NCBI RefSeq assembly: GCF_029892155.1
Contig: NZ_JARZAG010000019.1
Location: 62,001-126,000, forward strand
DNA length: 64,000 bases
Origin: Kitasatospora sp. GAS204B
Lineage (GTDB): Bacteria > Actinomycetota > Actinomycetes > Streptomycetales > Streptomycetaceae
Direction of reading: 5' to 3'
Position 1 is the stretch's first letter; each line of letters begins with the position of its first letter. Made by a program: the position numbers and the translations under genes. The notes under the pieces were generated by a model. The model saw nothing but the letters and a program-made list of their open reading frames with translations, was not told the DNA's origin and made no database searches. Of this stretch, positions 26,468 to 35,678 are shown one piece after another.

Positions 26468-27170
26468 CGCTGTTTCAGGAGTGCCGGGTTCGGCCGGCGA
26501 GGGCGGCCCGGGGCGGGTGGCCCGGGTGGTGCTGGTCGACGACCACCGGATGTTCCGCACCGGCGTGCGCGCCGAGATCGGCCGCACCGAGACCACCGGG
26601 ATCGACGTGGTGGGCGAGGCCGACGACGTCGAGTCGGCGGTCCGGGTGGTCGCCGAGACCCGCCCCGACGTGGTGCTGCTCGATGTCCATCTGCCCGGCG
26701 GCGGTGGCGTGGAGGTGCTGCGCCGCTCGGCCGGGGTGATGGGCGAGCCGGGCGGGGTGAAGTTTATCGCGCTCTCCGTCTCGGACGCCGCCGAGGACGT
26801 GATTGGCGTGATCCGCGGCGGTGCCCGCGGCTACGTGACCAAGACGATCACCGGCACCGACCTGGTCAACGCGATCTTCCGGATCGCCGACGGCGACGCG
26901 GTCTTCTCGCCGCGGCTGGCCGGCTTCGTGCTGGACGCCTTCGCCGCCACCGACACCCCGCCGGTGGACGAGGACCTGGACCGCCTCACCCAGCGTGAGC
27001 GCGAGGTGCTGCGGCTGATCGCGCGCGGTTACGCGTACAAGGAGATCGCCAAGCAGTTGTTCATCTCGGTGAAGACGGTGGAGAGCCACGTCTCGGCGGT
27101 GTTGCGCAAGCTCCAGCTGAGTAACCGTCACGAGTTGACTCGGTGGGCCACCGCGCGCCGGCTGGTCTGA
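26460..27170 (+). CDS. LuxR/NarL-type response regulator
   Basis: The cognate regulator of the PspC-type kinase, with 236 residues. The receiver domain has acidic D27/D28 and phosphorylation site D75 ('VVLLDVHLPGGGGVEVL'), and the conserved Lys in 'YVTKTITG'. The C-terminal helix-turn-helix is 'LTQREREVLRLIARGYAYKE' leading to 'FISVKTVESHVSAVLRKL'. Its ATG overlaps the end of the kinase gene by 8 bp, so the pair is co-translated. The direct repeats upstream of the operon are a candidate autoregulatory site. Confidence 0.94.
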   Translation: MTDAVSGVPGSAGEGGPGRVARVVLVDDHRMFRTGVRAEIGRTETTGIDVVGEADDVESAVRVVAETRPDVVLLDVHLPGGGGVEVLRRSAGVMGEPGGVKFIALSVSDAAEDVIGVIRGGARGYVTKTITGTDLVNAIFRIADGDAVFSPRLAGFVLDAFAATDTPPVDEDLDRLTQREREVLRLIARGYAYKEIAKQLFISVKTVESHVSAVLRKLQLSNRHELTRWATARRLV

Positions 27171-27335
27171 CCGGCTGACCTGCGGCGGCGGTCCGGGAGG
27201 CCGCTCCGGGCAGCGGCCCGGAGGCCTCCGGGCGGGCGGGAGCGGGCATCGGCCTGGGGTATGGTGCCAGGTGCACAAATGGGGCGTCGCGGTCTTTCAC
27301 GGCGTACCCCTTCCCCACATGTGAGGGTAAATCGC

Positions 27336-28592
27336 ATGCGCCTGATGCCAGAGTCTCCGCACCAGACCGGTGTTGAGCCGACCGGCCTGTCCGCACCGAG
27401 CGACGGTCGCACCCATGGGAAACGGGGAGGCAGGCCGCGTCTCTACGTGCTGGACGGGCTGCGTCTGTTAGCCGCGCTGGCGGTCGTGTTCTGGCACTAC
27501 GCCGGCTACCAGCAGCACCCGCAGATGTGGGGTGGCAACTCCACCAAGTTGGTGCCCGAGCTCAGCTCCTGGGCCGCCTACGGGTGGTCGGGAGTCGAAC
27601 TGTTCTTCCTGATCAGCGGTTTCGTGATCTGCATGTCGGCCTGGGGCCGGACGGTCGGCGAGTTCTTCGTCTCCCGGGTGGTGCGCCTCTTCCCCGCGTA
27701 CTGGGTCTGCCTGCTGATCACCTCGGCGATCGTCCTCACCGCACGTCCGACCTGGATGTGGAACATCGACAAGTTCCACTACTCGGACGTGCTGACCAAC
27801 CTGACGATGATGCAGAACGGCGTGGGCGGGGCGATGGACATCGACCCGGTCTACTGGACGCTCTGGATCGAGCTGCGGTTCTACATCATGTTCGCCGTGC
27901 TGGTGGCGCTGGGTGCGCTGACCTACCGCAGGGTCGTGATGTTCTGCGCGGTCTGGACCCTCGGCGCGGTCGCGACGGCCGCCTCCGGCTGGGCCGTCCT
28001 CGACCTGGTCTTCGACCCCGAGTACGCGCCGCTCTTCATCGCGGGCATCGCGATGTACCTGATCCACCGCTTCGGTTCCGATCTGCTGCTCTGGAGCATC
28101 GTCGGCTTCAACTGGCTGCTCGCCCAGCACCGGATGCTGCAGATCATGTCCGGCTACCGGAACGACGCGGGGCACCCGCTCAGCTTCAGCGTGGGCCTGC
28201 TCATCGTCACGGCCTGCTTCCTGGTGATGATCGCCGCGGCGCTGGGCCGGCTGGACTGGATCCGCGGCAGGTGGATCGTCACCGCGGGCGCGCTCACCTA
28301 TCCGCTCTACCTGCTGCACGAGGAGATCGGTTGGTATCTGATCTCCAAACTGCACCGGCACCTGAACCCGTACGTCCTGGTGTTCTCCCTGGTCGGGGCG
28401 ATGCTGGTGGCGTCCTGGCTGGTGCACCGGCTGGTGGAGCGGCCGCTCTCCAAGGTGCTCAAGCGGCGGCTGACCGCAGCCCTGGAGCGGGCCCGCCGGA
28501 TCGACGCCGCGGAGCGTGACCGGCTCTGGGCGACGGCGGCCGCCACCGCCGGCGAACCGGGCGCGGACCAGCGCCACGGCGGTTCCCAGTAG
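27336..28592 (+). CDS. Membrane acyltransferase, acyltransferase-3 (OafA-like) family; contains a TTA codon
   Basis: An integral membrane O-acyltransferase of 418 residues with about ten spans. The family start 'RLYVLDGLRLLAALAVVFWH' carries the catalytic His, and 'GWSGVELFFLISGFVI' and 'FFVSRVVRLFPAYWVC' follow. Such enzymes transfer acetyl or other acyl groups to surface sugars or lipids. Codon 45 is TTA (27468-27470), the leucine codon read only by the bldA tRNA in Streptomyces. ATG 27336 has GAGGGT upstream. The gene opens a run of four polytopic envelope genes on the same strand. Confidence 0.9.
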   Translation: MRLMPESPHQTGVEPTGLSAPSDGRTHGKRGGRPRLYVLDGLRLLAALAVVFWHYAGYQQHPQMWGGNSTKLVPELSSWAAYGWSGVELFFLISGFVICMSAWGRTVGEFFVSRVVRLFPAYWVCLLITSAIVLTARPTWMWNIDKFHYSDVLTNLTMMQNGVGGAMDIDPVYWTLWIELRFYIMFAVLVALGALTYRRVVMFCAVWTLGAVATAASGWAVLDLVFDPEYAPLFIAGIAMYLIHRFGSDLLLWSIVGFNWLLAQHRMLQIMSGYRNDAGHPLSFSVGLLIVTACFLVMIAAALGRLDWIRGRWIVTAGALTYPLYLLHEEIGWYLISKLHRHLNPYVLVFSLVGAMLVASWLVHRLVERPLSKVLKRRLTAALERARRIDAAERDRLWATAAATAGEPGADQRHGGSQ

Positions 28593-28625
28593 TCCCAGCG
28601 CGGAGTCCGCGAGGAAGAGGAGAGC

Positions 28626-29894
28626 ATGTCGGACACGTCCACCGACATCGGCGCGCACCCCGATGACGCGGCGCGAGCACCGGGACCGCGCCGTGGATCC
28701 ACCGGCCCATCGCTGTGGGCGCCCGACACCTGGCCGGTCAGGCTGCTGGCCCCGCTGGGCTACTGGGCCTGCACCCGGTTGCTGATGATCACACTGCTCT
28801 TCTCGCTGAAGATCAACGCGACCGGCGAGCTGCACATGCTCTACGAGAAGTGGAGTCACCAACTGGCCCAGGGCAGTTACCCGATCGGTGATCCGACCTG
28901 GCAGTACCCGCCGGGCGCCGCCTTCGTGATGCTGGCCCCCCGCCTCATCCCGGGGGTGAACTTCGTCCAGGGCTTCGTCATCGTGATGTTCCTCGCGGAC
29001 CTCACGGTCATGGCGAGCCTGGTGCTGGTCGGCCGCAGCCGTGAGCGCAGCCTGGCCGGGGCCTGGGTCTGGGTGCTCGGCCTGCCGTTGCTGCTCTACA
29101 TCCCCTACGCCCGCTACGACATGTTGGTGACCGCCTTCGCCGTGTTCGCGCTGCTCGCGGTGCGACGTCGGCCCCGGCTGGGCGGGGCGCTGGCCGCGGT
29201 GGGCGCGATGGTCAAGGTCTGGCCGGCCTTCGCGGTGTTCGGCGCTCCGCGCGGGCGCGGCCTGTGGTCGATCTGCCTGGGCTTCGCCGCCTCGGCGCTG
29301 GCCCTCGCCGCGATCGCGGTCGGCTTCTTCCACGGGCCCTTCGACTTCCTGAACGCGCAGGGCAGTCGGGGCGTGGAGTTCGAGTCCCTCGGTGGGACCG
29401 TGCTGCTGGTGGCCCGGTTCTTCGGCTACTCGGGGACCATCCAGTACCACTTCGGTTCGATGGAGTTCCTCGGCCCGTACGTCACCGAGATCTCCGACGG
29501 GCTGCTGGTGTTGAGCGTGCTGGCGTTCTGCTGGCTGCTGCTGTGGCGCCTGCGCGCCCGGGTCTGGAACGCGGCCACGACCGCGGACGCCGCGCTGGCC
29601 GCGGTGCTGGTCTTCACCACCACCAGCCGGGTCATCAGCCCGCAGTACTTCGTTTGGGTGATTGGCCTCGGCGCGGTCTGCCTGACCTTCCGGGAGACGA
29701 CCCAGCGCGCGGTGGTGGTGCTGCTGGTCGGCGCCACCGCGCTGACCTCGGTCGAATACCCGCTCTTCTTCGACAACGTGGTCCAGGGCTCGGCCGGTTT
29801 CACCCTCGTACTGGTGCTGCGCAACGTGCTGCTGCTGCTGGCCATGGTGCTGTCCTGCGTCAGACTGTGGCGGTCGACCGTACCGAGGCGCTGA
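28626..29894 (+). CDS. GT87-type polyprenol-phosphate-sugar glycosyltransferase
   Basis: A polytopic membrane protein of 422 residues with about ten spans, resembling the GT87 (DUF2029) mannosyltransferases of actinobacteria. An early loop 'YEKWSHQLAQGSYPIGDPTWQYPPGA' matches the acidic, Tyr/Pro-rich first loop that binds the lipid-linked sugar donor (its central part is at residues 84-97). Later features are 'YARYDMLVTAFAVFALL' and 'GAMVKVWPAF'. It starts at ATG 28626 with GAGGAAGAGGAG upstream, 33 bp after the acyltransferase. It probably builds an extracytoplasmic glycan or glycolipid. The sugar and acceptor are inferred only from family. Confidence 0.85.
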   Translation: MSDTSTDIGAHPDDAARAPGPRRGSTGPSLWAPDTWPVRLLAPLGYWACTRLLMITLLFSLKINATGELHMLYEKWSHQLAQGSYPIGDPTWQYPPGAAFVMLAPRLIPGVNFVQGFVIVMFLADLTVMASLVLVGRSRERSLAGAWVWVLGLPLLLYIPYARYDMLVTAFAVFALLAVRRRPRLGGALAAVGAMVKVWPAFAVFGAPRGRGLWSICLGFAASALALAAIAVGFFHGPFDFLNAQGSRGVEFESLGGTVLLVARFFGYSGTIQYHFGSMEFLGPYVTEISDGLLVLSVLAFCWLLLWRLRARVWNAATTADAALAAVLVFTTTSRVISPQYFVWVIGLGAVCLTFRETTQRAVVVLLVGATALTSVEYPLFFDNVVQGSAGFTLVLVLRNVLLLLAMVLSCVRLWRSTVPRR

Positions 29895-30049
29895 CCCGGG
29901 CGGCGCGGTGCGGACGGGCCAAGGTGGCTGTCCGGCACGGTGATCGACCACGGTCGACACGCCGAACACTGATGTGGCCCACGCGGGGTCGGACGTCTCG
30001 GTCGATCCGCGCCCGACGGCCTTTCACCACGACCATCGGGAGTGCGCCA

Positions 30050-31321
30050 GTGAGCACCCAGCTTGCGGGTCCGGATGCCGACGAGGGTACGGGGGTCCGC
30101 CGGGCGAGCCGTCTCGGCGCTGCGGGCCTGAGGCGTGGGCTCGGCGACTACCGGGCCCGGCTGCTGACTTCGGGCCGTTACGCAGGACCGGCGCTGCTGG
30201 GCTACGCGGCGGTCCGCGCGATCGGCGTCATCATCGTGCTGCTCTGGCACCACAAGCACGGCGAGTCGGGCCTGCACCGGCTCAGCACCATGTGGGACGC
30301 CTACTGGTACGCCGACATCGCGAAGCACGGCTACGCCGGGTCGAAGCCGGTGCCCGGACCGCACGGCCCCTACCAGGCCTACGCGTTCTTCCCGATCTAC
30401 CCGATGGTGATCAGGGCGTGCCACCTGCTGCTGCCCCTGTCGGTCAGTCAGGCCGCGCTGCTGGTGGCCTGGTTCGCCTCGCTGGTCGCGGCCTGGGGGA
30501 TCTTCGCGGTCGGCGACCACCTGTACGGGCGCCGGGTCGGCACCATCGCGGCGGTCCTCTGGGGGGTCACGCCCTACTCCCTGGTCGAGAGCCTGGCCTA
30601 CTCGGAGTTGCTGTTCACCGCCTTCACCACCTGGGCGATGTACGCGGCGGTCAGGCGGCGGTGGATCCTGGCCGGTCTGCTCAGCACGCTGGCGGGCCTC
30701 ACCCGGCCGACCGCCGTCGCGGTCGCCGGCGCGGTCTGCCTCGGTGCGCTGGTCGCGCTGGTGTCGCAGTGGTGGCGGACCCGGCACGGCACCATGCCGC
30801 GGGAAGCGCGGGTCGCCTGGTGGCGCCCGGTCGTCGGTGGGCTGATCGCGCCGCTGGGCTTCGTCTCGTTCATCCTCTGGGTCGGTCTGCAGAAGCACAG
30901 CCTGACCGGCTACTTCAAGGTGCAGGAGGCGTGGCAGTCGCAGTTCGACTACGGCAGCTCGACCCTGCAGTCGGTCCGGGACATGCTGGCGACCAGCAAC
31001 ACGCTCTGGATGTCCGACGTGGTGGTGGCGATCACCCTGATGGCCTCGGTCATGCTCTTCGCCCTCTCGATCCTGCAGCGGCAGCCGATCGTGCTGGTGG
31101 CGCTCAGCGCGCTCGTGCTGCTGCTGGCGCTCGGTGACGCGTCCTACTTCAACTCGCGGGCCCGCTTCCTGATCCCGGCGTTCGCGCTGCTCTTCCCGCT
31201 GGCCGGCGCGCTCGCCCGGGTGCGGACCAGGGGGGCGGTGGCGACCGTCATGGCCTTCGCCGCGGTCACCTCGGGGCTCTTCGGGGGGTACCTCGCCTTC
31301 GTCTACACCAACTCTCCGTGA
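30050..31321 (+). CDS. PIG-V-like membrane mannosyltransferase
   Basis: An integral membrane protein of 423 residues. After a basic cytoplasmic head, the first outer loop has 'MWDAYWYADIAKHGYAG', the Asp-X3-Tyr-X2-Ile-X3-Gly-Tyr pattern of PIG-V-like glycosyltransferases. The following 'AFFPIYPMVIRACHLLLP' also fits. About nine further spans occur. GTG 30050 was chosen because GGGAG lies 7 nt upstream; the frame is open far upstream but without coding character. A 155-bp gap separates it from the GT87 gene, so it may have its own promoter. It likely uses a polyprenol-phosphate sugar on the outer membrane face. Confidence 0.82.
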   Translation: MSTQLAGPDADEGTGVRRASRLGAAGLRRGLGDYRARLLTSGRYAGPALLGYAAVRAIGVIIVLLWHHKHGESGLHRLSTMWDAYWYADIAKHGYAGSKPVPGPHGPYQAYAFFPIYPMVIRACHLLLPLSVSQAALLVAWFASLVAAWGIFAVGDHLYGRRVGTIAAVLWGVTPYSLVESLAYSELLFTAFTTWAMYAAVRRRWILAGLLSTLAGLTRPTAVAVAGAVCLGALVALVSQWWRTRHGTMPREARVAWWRPVVGGLIAPLGFVSFILWVGLQKHSLTGYFKVQEAWQSQFDYGSSTLQSVRDMLATSNTLWMSDVVVAITLMASVMLFALSILQRQPIVLVALSALVLLLALGDASYFNSRARFLIPAFALLFPLAGALARVRTRGAVATVMAFAAVTSGLFGGYLAFVYTNSP

Positions 31322-31384
31322 TCATTCGGTAGCATGGCGTGCCCGATGGAGCGCGTCATGAGCAACGCGGTAGGGGACTGAGCA

Positions 31385-32932
31385 GTGAGCACCAGTGCTG
31401 ATGTCGGCACCGCCGACTCGATGACGGCAGAAGCTGACGGCGTGGCGACCTCCGGCCGGCGGTCGTGGCGACGTGACGAACGGTGGAGACGGCTGCTCGC
31501 CCGCACCAGCTGGCTCTGGCCGGCGCTGCTCACCCTCGCCTTCGGCCTGCGCGGCAGTTCCCGCCCGCAGATGTGGCGCGACGAGCTGGCGACCTGGAGC
31601 GCGGCCACCCGCAGCACCGGTGAGCTGCTGGCCATGCTTCGGCACGTGGACGCGGTCTCCGGGTTCTACTACCTGCTGATGCACTTCTGGGCAGCCGCGT
31701 TCGGGGAATCGCCGATGGCCTTCCGGCTTCCCTCGGCGCTCGCGATGACCGCCGCCTCGGTCTTCGTGGTGCTGACCGGGCGCAAGGTGTTCGGGACGCG
31801 GGCCGGCCTGGCGGCGGGCCTGCTGTTCGCGGTCCTGCCCAGCGTGTCGAAGTACGCGCAGGAGGCGCGCTCGTACGCCTTCGTGGTGCTCGCGGTGGCC
31901 GCCGCGAACTGGCTGCTGCTGCGGGCGCTGGAGCGGCCGACGGTGCGGCGCTGGCTGCCGTACTCGGTGAGCATCGCGCTGGCCGGGCTGTTCCACGTGG
32001 TCTCGCTGGCCGTGCTGGTACCGCACGCCGTGGTCGTCCTGCTGCGGTGGCGCGAGCGTGGCAGGTCCCGGCTGCCACTCGGCTTCGCGGCGGCCGTCGT
32101 GCTGGCCGTGCTGCCGGTGATCCCGCTGGTGCTGCTCGGTCGGCGGCAGGTGAAGCGCCAGATCTCCTGGCTGTCGATGCCCGACCTGCAGAACTTCGTC
32201 GATCTCTGGCACAACCTGTTCAGCTCGCAGCTGGTGAGCGGCTGCGTGCTCGCGCTCTGCGTGCTGCCGGCCGCGTGGCCGCGCGGCCGCCGGCGCGCGG
32301 TGGAGATCGGGCTGATCGCCTCGCTGCCGATCCTGCTGGTCTGGTTCGTCTCGCAGGGCAGCGTCTCCTACTTCCTCGACCGCTACCTGCTGTTCACCGT
32401 GCCGGCCTGGGCCGTGCTCGCGGCCGGCGGACTGACCGCGCTGCGCCCGCGGCCGCTGATCGTGCTCGGGCTGGTCGGCACCGCGCTGCTGGGCATCCAG
32501 GACCAGTACGCCCTCAGGACGGCCAACGTCAAGGAGTGGGCCGACGAGAAGGGTGCCGCCCAGATCGTGGCCAGCGGGTACCGGCCCGGCGACGGGATCG
32601 TTCCGGTCCGCGGCGACAAGCGGTTCATGATGCTGGACTTCGCGATGGACGTCTACCTGCCGAGGAGCGTCCGGCCGACGGACGTCTTCCAGGCCGAGAC
32701 GCCCGCCCGGGCGCACGATCTCTATCCGGTGGACTGCGCGCAGCCGGCCGTCTGCGCCCGGGGTTTCCAGCGGATCTGGGTGCTCACCTACGGCGGGGTC
32801 AAGGATCCCTACCAGGAGATCCCGAAGGCCCAGGCGGCGGTGCTGAAAGCCGAGTTCACCGCGGTGCGGATCGACACGGCGGCCCACGGGCTGGCCGTCT
32901 CGCTGCTGGAGCGCAAGCCCGACGCCCCCTAG
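31385..32932 (+). CDS. GT39/PMT-like membrane glycosyltransferase
   Basis: A 515-residue polytopic protein. The first outer loop 'PQMWRDELATWSAATRS' has the Asp-Glu pair typical of C-type glycosyltransferases (GT39, PMT/ArnT-like). Next comes 'GFYYLLMHFWAAAFGESPMAFRLPSAL', with eight to ten spans, and then a soluble C-terminal domain of about 130 residues ('GDGIVPVRGDKRFMMLDFA'), probably extracytoplasmic. GTG 31385 follows the PIG-V-like gene by 63 bp. It may glycosylate exported proteins or a lipid carrier; the acceptor is unknown. It is the last gene of the envelope-glycan run. Confidence 0.82.
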   Translation: MSTSADVGTADSMTAEADGVATSGRRSWRRDERWRRLLARTSWLWPALLTLAFGLRGSSRPQMWRDELATWSAATRSTGELLAMLRHVDAVSGFYYLLMHFWAAAFGESPMAFRLPSALAMTAASVFVVLTGRKVFGTRAGLAAGLLFAVLPSVSKYAQEARSYAFVVLAVAAANWLLLRALERPTVRRWLPYSVSIALAGLFHVVSLAVLVPHAVVVLLRWRERGRSRLPLGFAAAVVLAVLPVIPLVLLGRRQVKRQISWLSMPDLQNFVDLWHNLFSSQLVSGCVLALCVLPAAWPRGRRRAVEIGLIASLPILLVWFVSQGSVSYFLDRYLLFTVPAWAVLAAGGLTALRPRPLIVLGLVGTALLGIQDQYALRTANVKEWADEKGAAQIVASGYRPGDGIVPVRGDKRFMMLDFAMDVYLPRSVRPTDVFQAETPARAHDLYPVDCAQPAVCARGFQRIWVLTYGGVKDPYQEIPKAQAAVLKAEFTAVRIDTAAHGLAVSLLERKPDAP

Positions 32933-32984
32933 GGCCTGTACGGCGGATCTTTCCGGGCCCGTCAGTTCTGTCGGTGCCGGGCCA

Positions 32985-32990
32985 TAGACT
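32985..32990 (+). promoter_or_regulatory. Putative -10 box of pcrA
   Basis: TAGACT, nine bases before the ATG, overlaps the approach to the GGAGGG ribosome site. The transcript would begin within a base or two of the ATG, so this message may be close to leaderless. No -35 was recognised. Confidence 0.4.
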
Positions 32991-32999
32991 CGGAGGGCC

Positions 33000-35612
33000 A
33001 TGAGTAGCCTCTTTGACGACCTCCCGTTGCCCGGCTTCGAGCCCTTCGAGGCGAAGCCCGCCGCCGCCGCGCTGCCCGTCGACTTCGCCGAGGAGCCTCC
33101 GCCGGAGGGCTACCACGGCCACGAGGGCGGCTACCCCGAAGAGGAGGAGATCCCCACCGATCTCTTCCGGACCGACTACGCCGCGCAGGCCGAGCGCGAC
33201 GCCTACTACCGCAACGGCGCGCACCGCACCGTGGTCGACCCGGCCCAGCTGCTCGAAGGCATGAACGACCCGCAGCGCGAGGCCGTGCTGCACGCCGGGT
33301 CGCCGCTGCTGATCGTGGCCGGTGCCGGGTCCGGCAAGACCCGGGTGCTGACCCACCGGATCGCCTACCTGCTGGGCGCCCGCGGTGTGCAGCCCGGCGA
33401 GATCCTGGCGATCACCTTCACCAACAAGGCGGCCGGCGAGATGCGCGAGCGCGTCGAGCAGCTGGTCGGCCCCCGGGCCCGGGCGATGTGGGTCTCCACC
33501 TTCCACAGCGCGTGCGTGCGGATCCTGCGCCGGGAGAGCAAGCGGCTCGGTTTCACCTCCAGCTTCTCGATCTACGACTCGGCGGACTCGCAGCGCCTGA
33601 TGGCCCTGGTCTGCCGCGATCTGGACCTGGACCCCAAGCAGTTCCCGCCGAAGTCCTTCACCGCCAAGGTCTCCAACCTCAAGAACGAGCTGATCGACGA
33701 GGAGACCTACGCGGCGCAGGCCGCCAACCCGATGGAGCGCAAGCTCGCCGAGGCCTACGCGCTCTACCAGGCCCGGCTGCGCGAGGCCAACGCGCTGGAC
33801 TTCGACGACATCATCATGACCACGGTCAACCTGCTGCAGGCCTTCCCGGACGCGGCCGAGCACTACCGGCGGCGGTTCCGGCACATCCTGGTCGACGAGT
33901 ACCAGGACACCAACCACGCCCAGTACATGCTGGTGCGCGAGCTGACCGGCGGCGCGGCCGGTTCGGCGCCCAAGCGCACCGTGGACGGCGACCTGGTCAA
34001 CCCCGCTGCCGCCGGGCTGGTGGACCTGCCGCCCGCCGAGCTCTGCGTGGTGGGTGACGCGGACCAGTCGATCTACGCCTTCCGCGGCGCCACCATCCGC
34101 AACATCCTCCAGTTCGAGGAGGACTACCCGGACGCCGTCACGATCCTGCTGGAGCAGAACTACCGCTCCACCCAGACCATCCTGAGCGCCGCCAACTCGG
34201 TGATCGAGCGCAACGCCAACCGCCGTGCGAAGAAGCTCTGGACGGCCGGCGAGCACGGCGAGAAGGTGGTCGGCTACGTCGCCGACGACGAGCACGGCGA
34301 GGCGCAGTTCATCGCCGAGGAGATCGACCGGCTCACCGACGCCGGCGACGCCCGGCCCGGTGACGTGGCGATCTTCTACCGGACCAACGCGCAGTCCCGG
34401 GTCTTCGAAGAGGTGTTCATCCGGGTCGGCCTGCCGTACAAGGTGGTCGGCGGGGTGCGCTTCTACGAGCGCAGGGAGGTCCGCGACATCCTCGCGTACC
34501 TGCGGGTGCTCTCCAACCCCGAGGACACCGTGCCGCTGCGCCGGATCCTCAACGTGCCCAAGCGCGGCATCGGCGACCGCGCCGAGGCGATGATCGAGGC
34601 GCTCGCCGCGCGCGAGCGGATCTCCTTCGCGCAGGCGCTGCTGCGGGTGGACGAGGCGTACGGGATGGCCGCGCGCTCGGCCAACGCGGTGCGCAAGTTC
34701 AACGAGCTGCTGGCCGGTCTGCGCCAGGTGGTCGAGTCGGGGGCCGGTCCGGCCGCCGTGCTGGAGGCCGTCCTGGAGGAGACCGGGTACCTGGCCGAGC
34801 TGCAGTCCTCCACCGACCCGCAGGACGAGACCCGGGTGGAGAACCTCCAGGAGCTCGCCTCGGTGGCCCTGGAGTACGAACAGGATCCGGGTGAGCGGCC
34901 GGACGCGGGCGAGGACGGCGCGCCGCCGGTCGGCTCGCTGGCCGACTTCCTGGAGCGGGTCGCGCTGGTCGCGGACAGCGACCAGATCCCGGACGACGAG
35001 GACGGCCAGGGCGTCATCACGATGATGACCCTGCACACCGCCAAGGGCCTGGAGTTCCCGGTGGTCTTCCTGACCGGCATGGAGGACGGGATCTTCCCGC
35101 ACATGCGGGCGCTCAGCCAGGTCAAGGAGCTGGAGGAGGAGCGCCGGCTGGCCTACGTCGGGCTGACCCGGGCCCGGCAGCGGCTCTACCTGACCCGCAG
35201 CGTGCTGCGCAGTGCCTGGGGGCAGCCGGCCTACAACCCGGCCTCACGGTTCCTGGAGGAGATCCCGGCCGAGCTGGTCGAGTGGAAGCGCACCGGGGCG
35301 GCCGCCGTGCCGCCCTCGCGCGGGCTGTCGATGAGCGGCTCGCGCGGGTCGGGTGCCGGCTCGGGGTCCGGCGCTGGCTCCGGCGCGGGTGCCGCCTCGC
35401 CGAAGGCGGGCTGGGGCAAGTCGGCGCGCAAGGTCACCGAGCGCGAGGTGGTCGCGCTGGCGGTCGGCGACCGGGTCAGCCACGACAGCTTCGGTCTGGG
35501 CACGGTGGCCGCGGTCGAGGGCGTGGGTGACCGGGCGAAGGCGACCGTCGACTTCGGCTCGGCGGGGCGCAAGCAGCTGCTGCTGCGCTACGCACCGGTC
35601 GAGAAGTTGTAG
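33000..35612 (+). CDS. pcrA: ATP-dependent DNA helicase PcrA (UvrD/Rep family)
   Basis: This superfamily-1A 3'-5' helicase has 870 residues and acts in repair and replication-fork maintenance. An acidic extension of about 90 residues precedes the motor. Motif I is 'GAGSGKTR', Ia 'AITFTNKAAGEM', II 'VDEYQDTNHAQY', III 'GDADQSIYAFRGA', IV 'LEQNYRST', V 'TLHTAKGLEFPVVF' and VI 'AYVGLTRARQRLY'. A Gly/Ser linker (about 780-800) leads to the C-terminal Tudor-like domain ('AVGDRVSHDSFGLGTVAAVE') that contacts RNA polymerase in PcrA proteins. The start ATG 33000 has GGAGGG just upstream. Identification is firm. Confidence 0.96.
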   Translation: MSSLFDDLPLPGFEPFEAKPAAAALPVDFAEEPPPEGYHGHEGGYPEEEEIPTDLFRTDYAAQAERDAYYRNGAHRTVVDPAQLLEGMNDPQREAVLHAGSPLLIVAGAGSGKTRVLTHRIAYLLGARGVQPGEILAITFTNKAAGEMRERVEQLVGPRARAMWVSTFHSACVRILRRESKRLGFTSSFSIYDSADSQRLMALVCRDLDLDPKQFPPKSFTAKVSNLKNELIDEETYAAQAANPMERKLAEAYALYQARLREANALDFDDIIMTTVNLLQAFPDAAEHYRRRFRHILVDEYQDTNHAQYMLVRELTGGAAGSAPKRTVDGDLVNPAAAGLVDLPPAELCVVGDADQSIYAFRGATIRNILQFEEDYPDAVTILLEQNYRSTQTILSAANSVIERNANRRAKKLWTAGEHGEKVVGYVADDEHGEAQFIAEEIDRLTDAGDARPGDVAIFYRTNAQSRVFEEVFIRVGLPYKVVGGVRFYERREVRDILAYLRVLSNPEDTVPLRRILNVPKRGIGDRAEAMIEALAARERISFAQALLRVDEAYGMAARSANAVRKFNELLAGLRQVVESGAGPAAVLEAVLEETGYLAELQSSTDPQDETRVENLQELASVALEYEQDPGERPDAGEDGAPPVGSLADFLERVALVADSDQIPDDEDGQGVITMMTLHTAKGLEFPVVFLTGMEDGIFPHMRALSQVKELEEERRLAYVGLTRARQRLYLTRSVLRSAWGQPAYNPASRFLEEIPAELVEWKRTGAAAVPPSRGLSMSGSRGSGAGSGSGAGSGAGAASPKAGWGKSARKVTEREVVALAVGDRVSHDSFGLGTVAAVEGVGDRAKATVDFGSAGRKQLLLRYAPVEKL

Positions 35613-35678
35613 CCGCTCGAACGGCTGTCGCGCTAACCTCCCCTCAGGCAGTTAGTGCTGGTTAACGTGGAGGCAGTG

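Noticed and set aside
27181..27245. GC-rich inverted repeat after the response regulator
   Set aside because: The arms pair only partly (about 7 bp around GGAGGCC), so I could not support a terminator.
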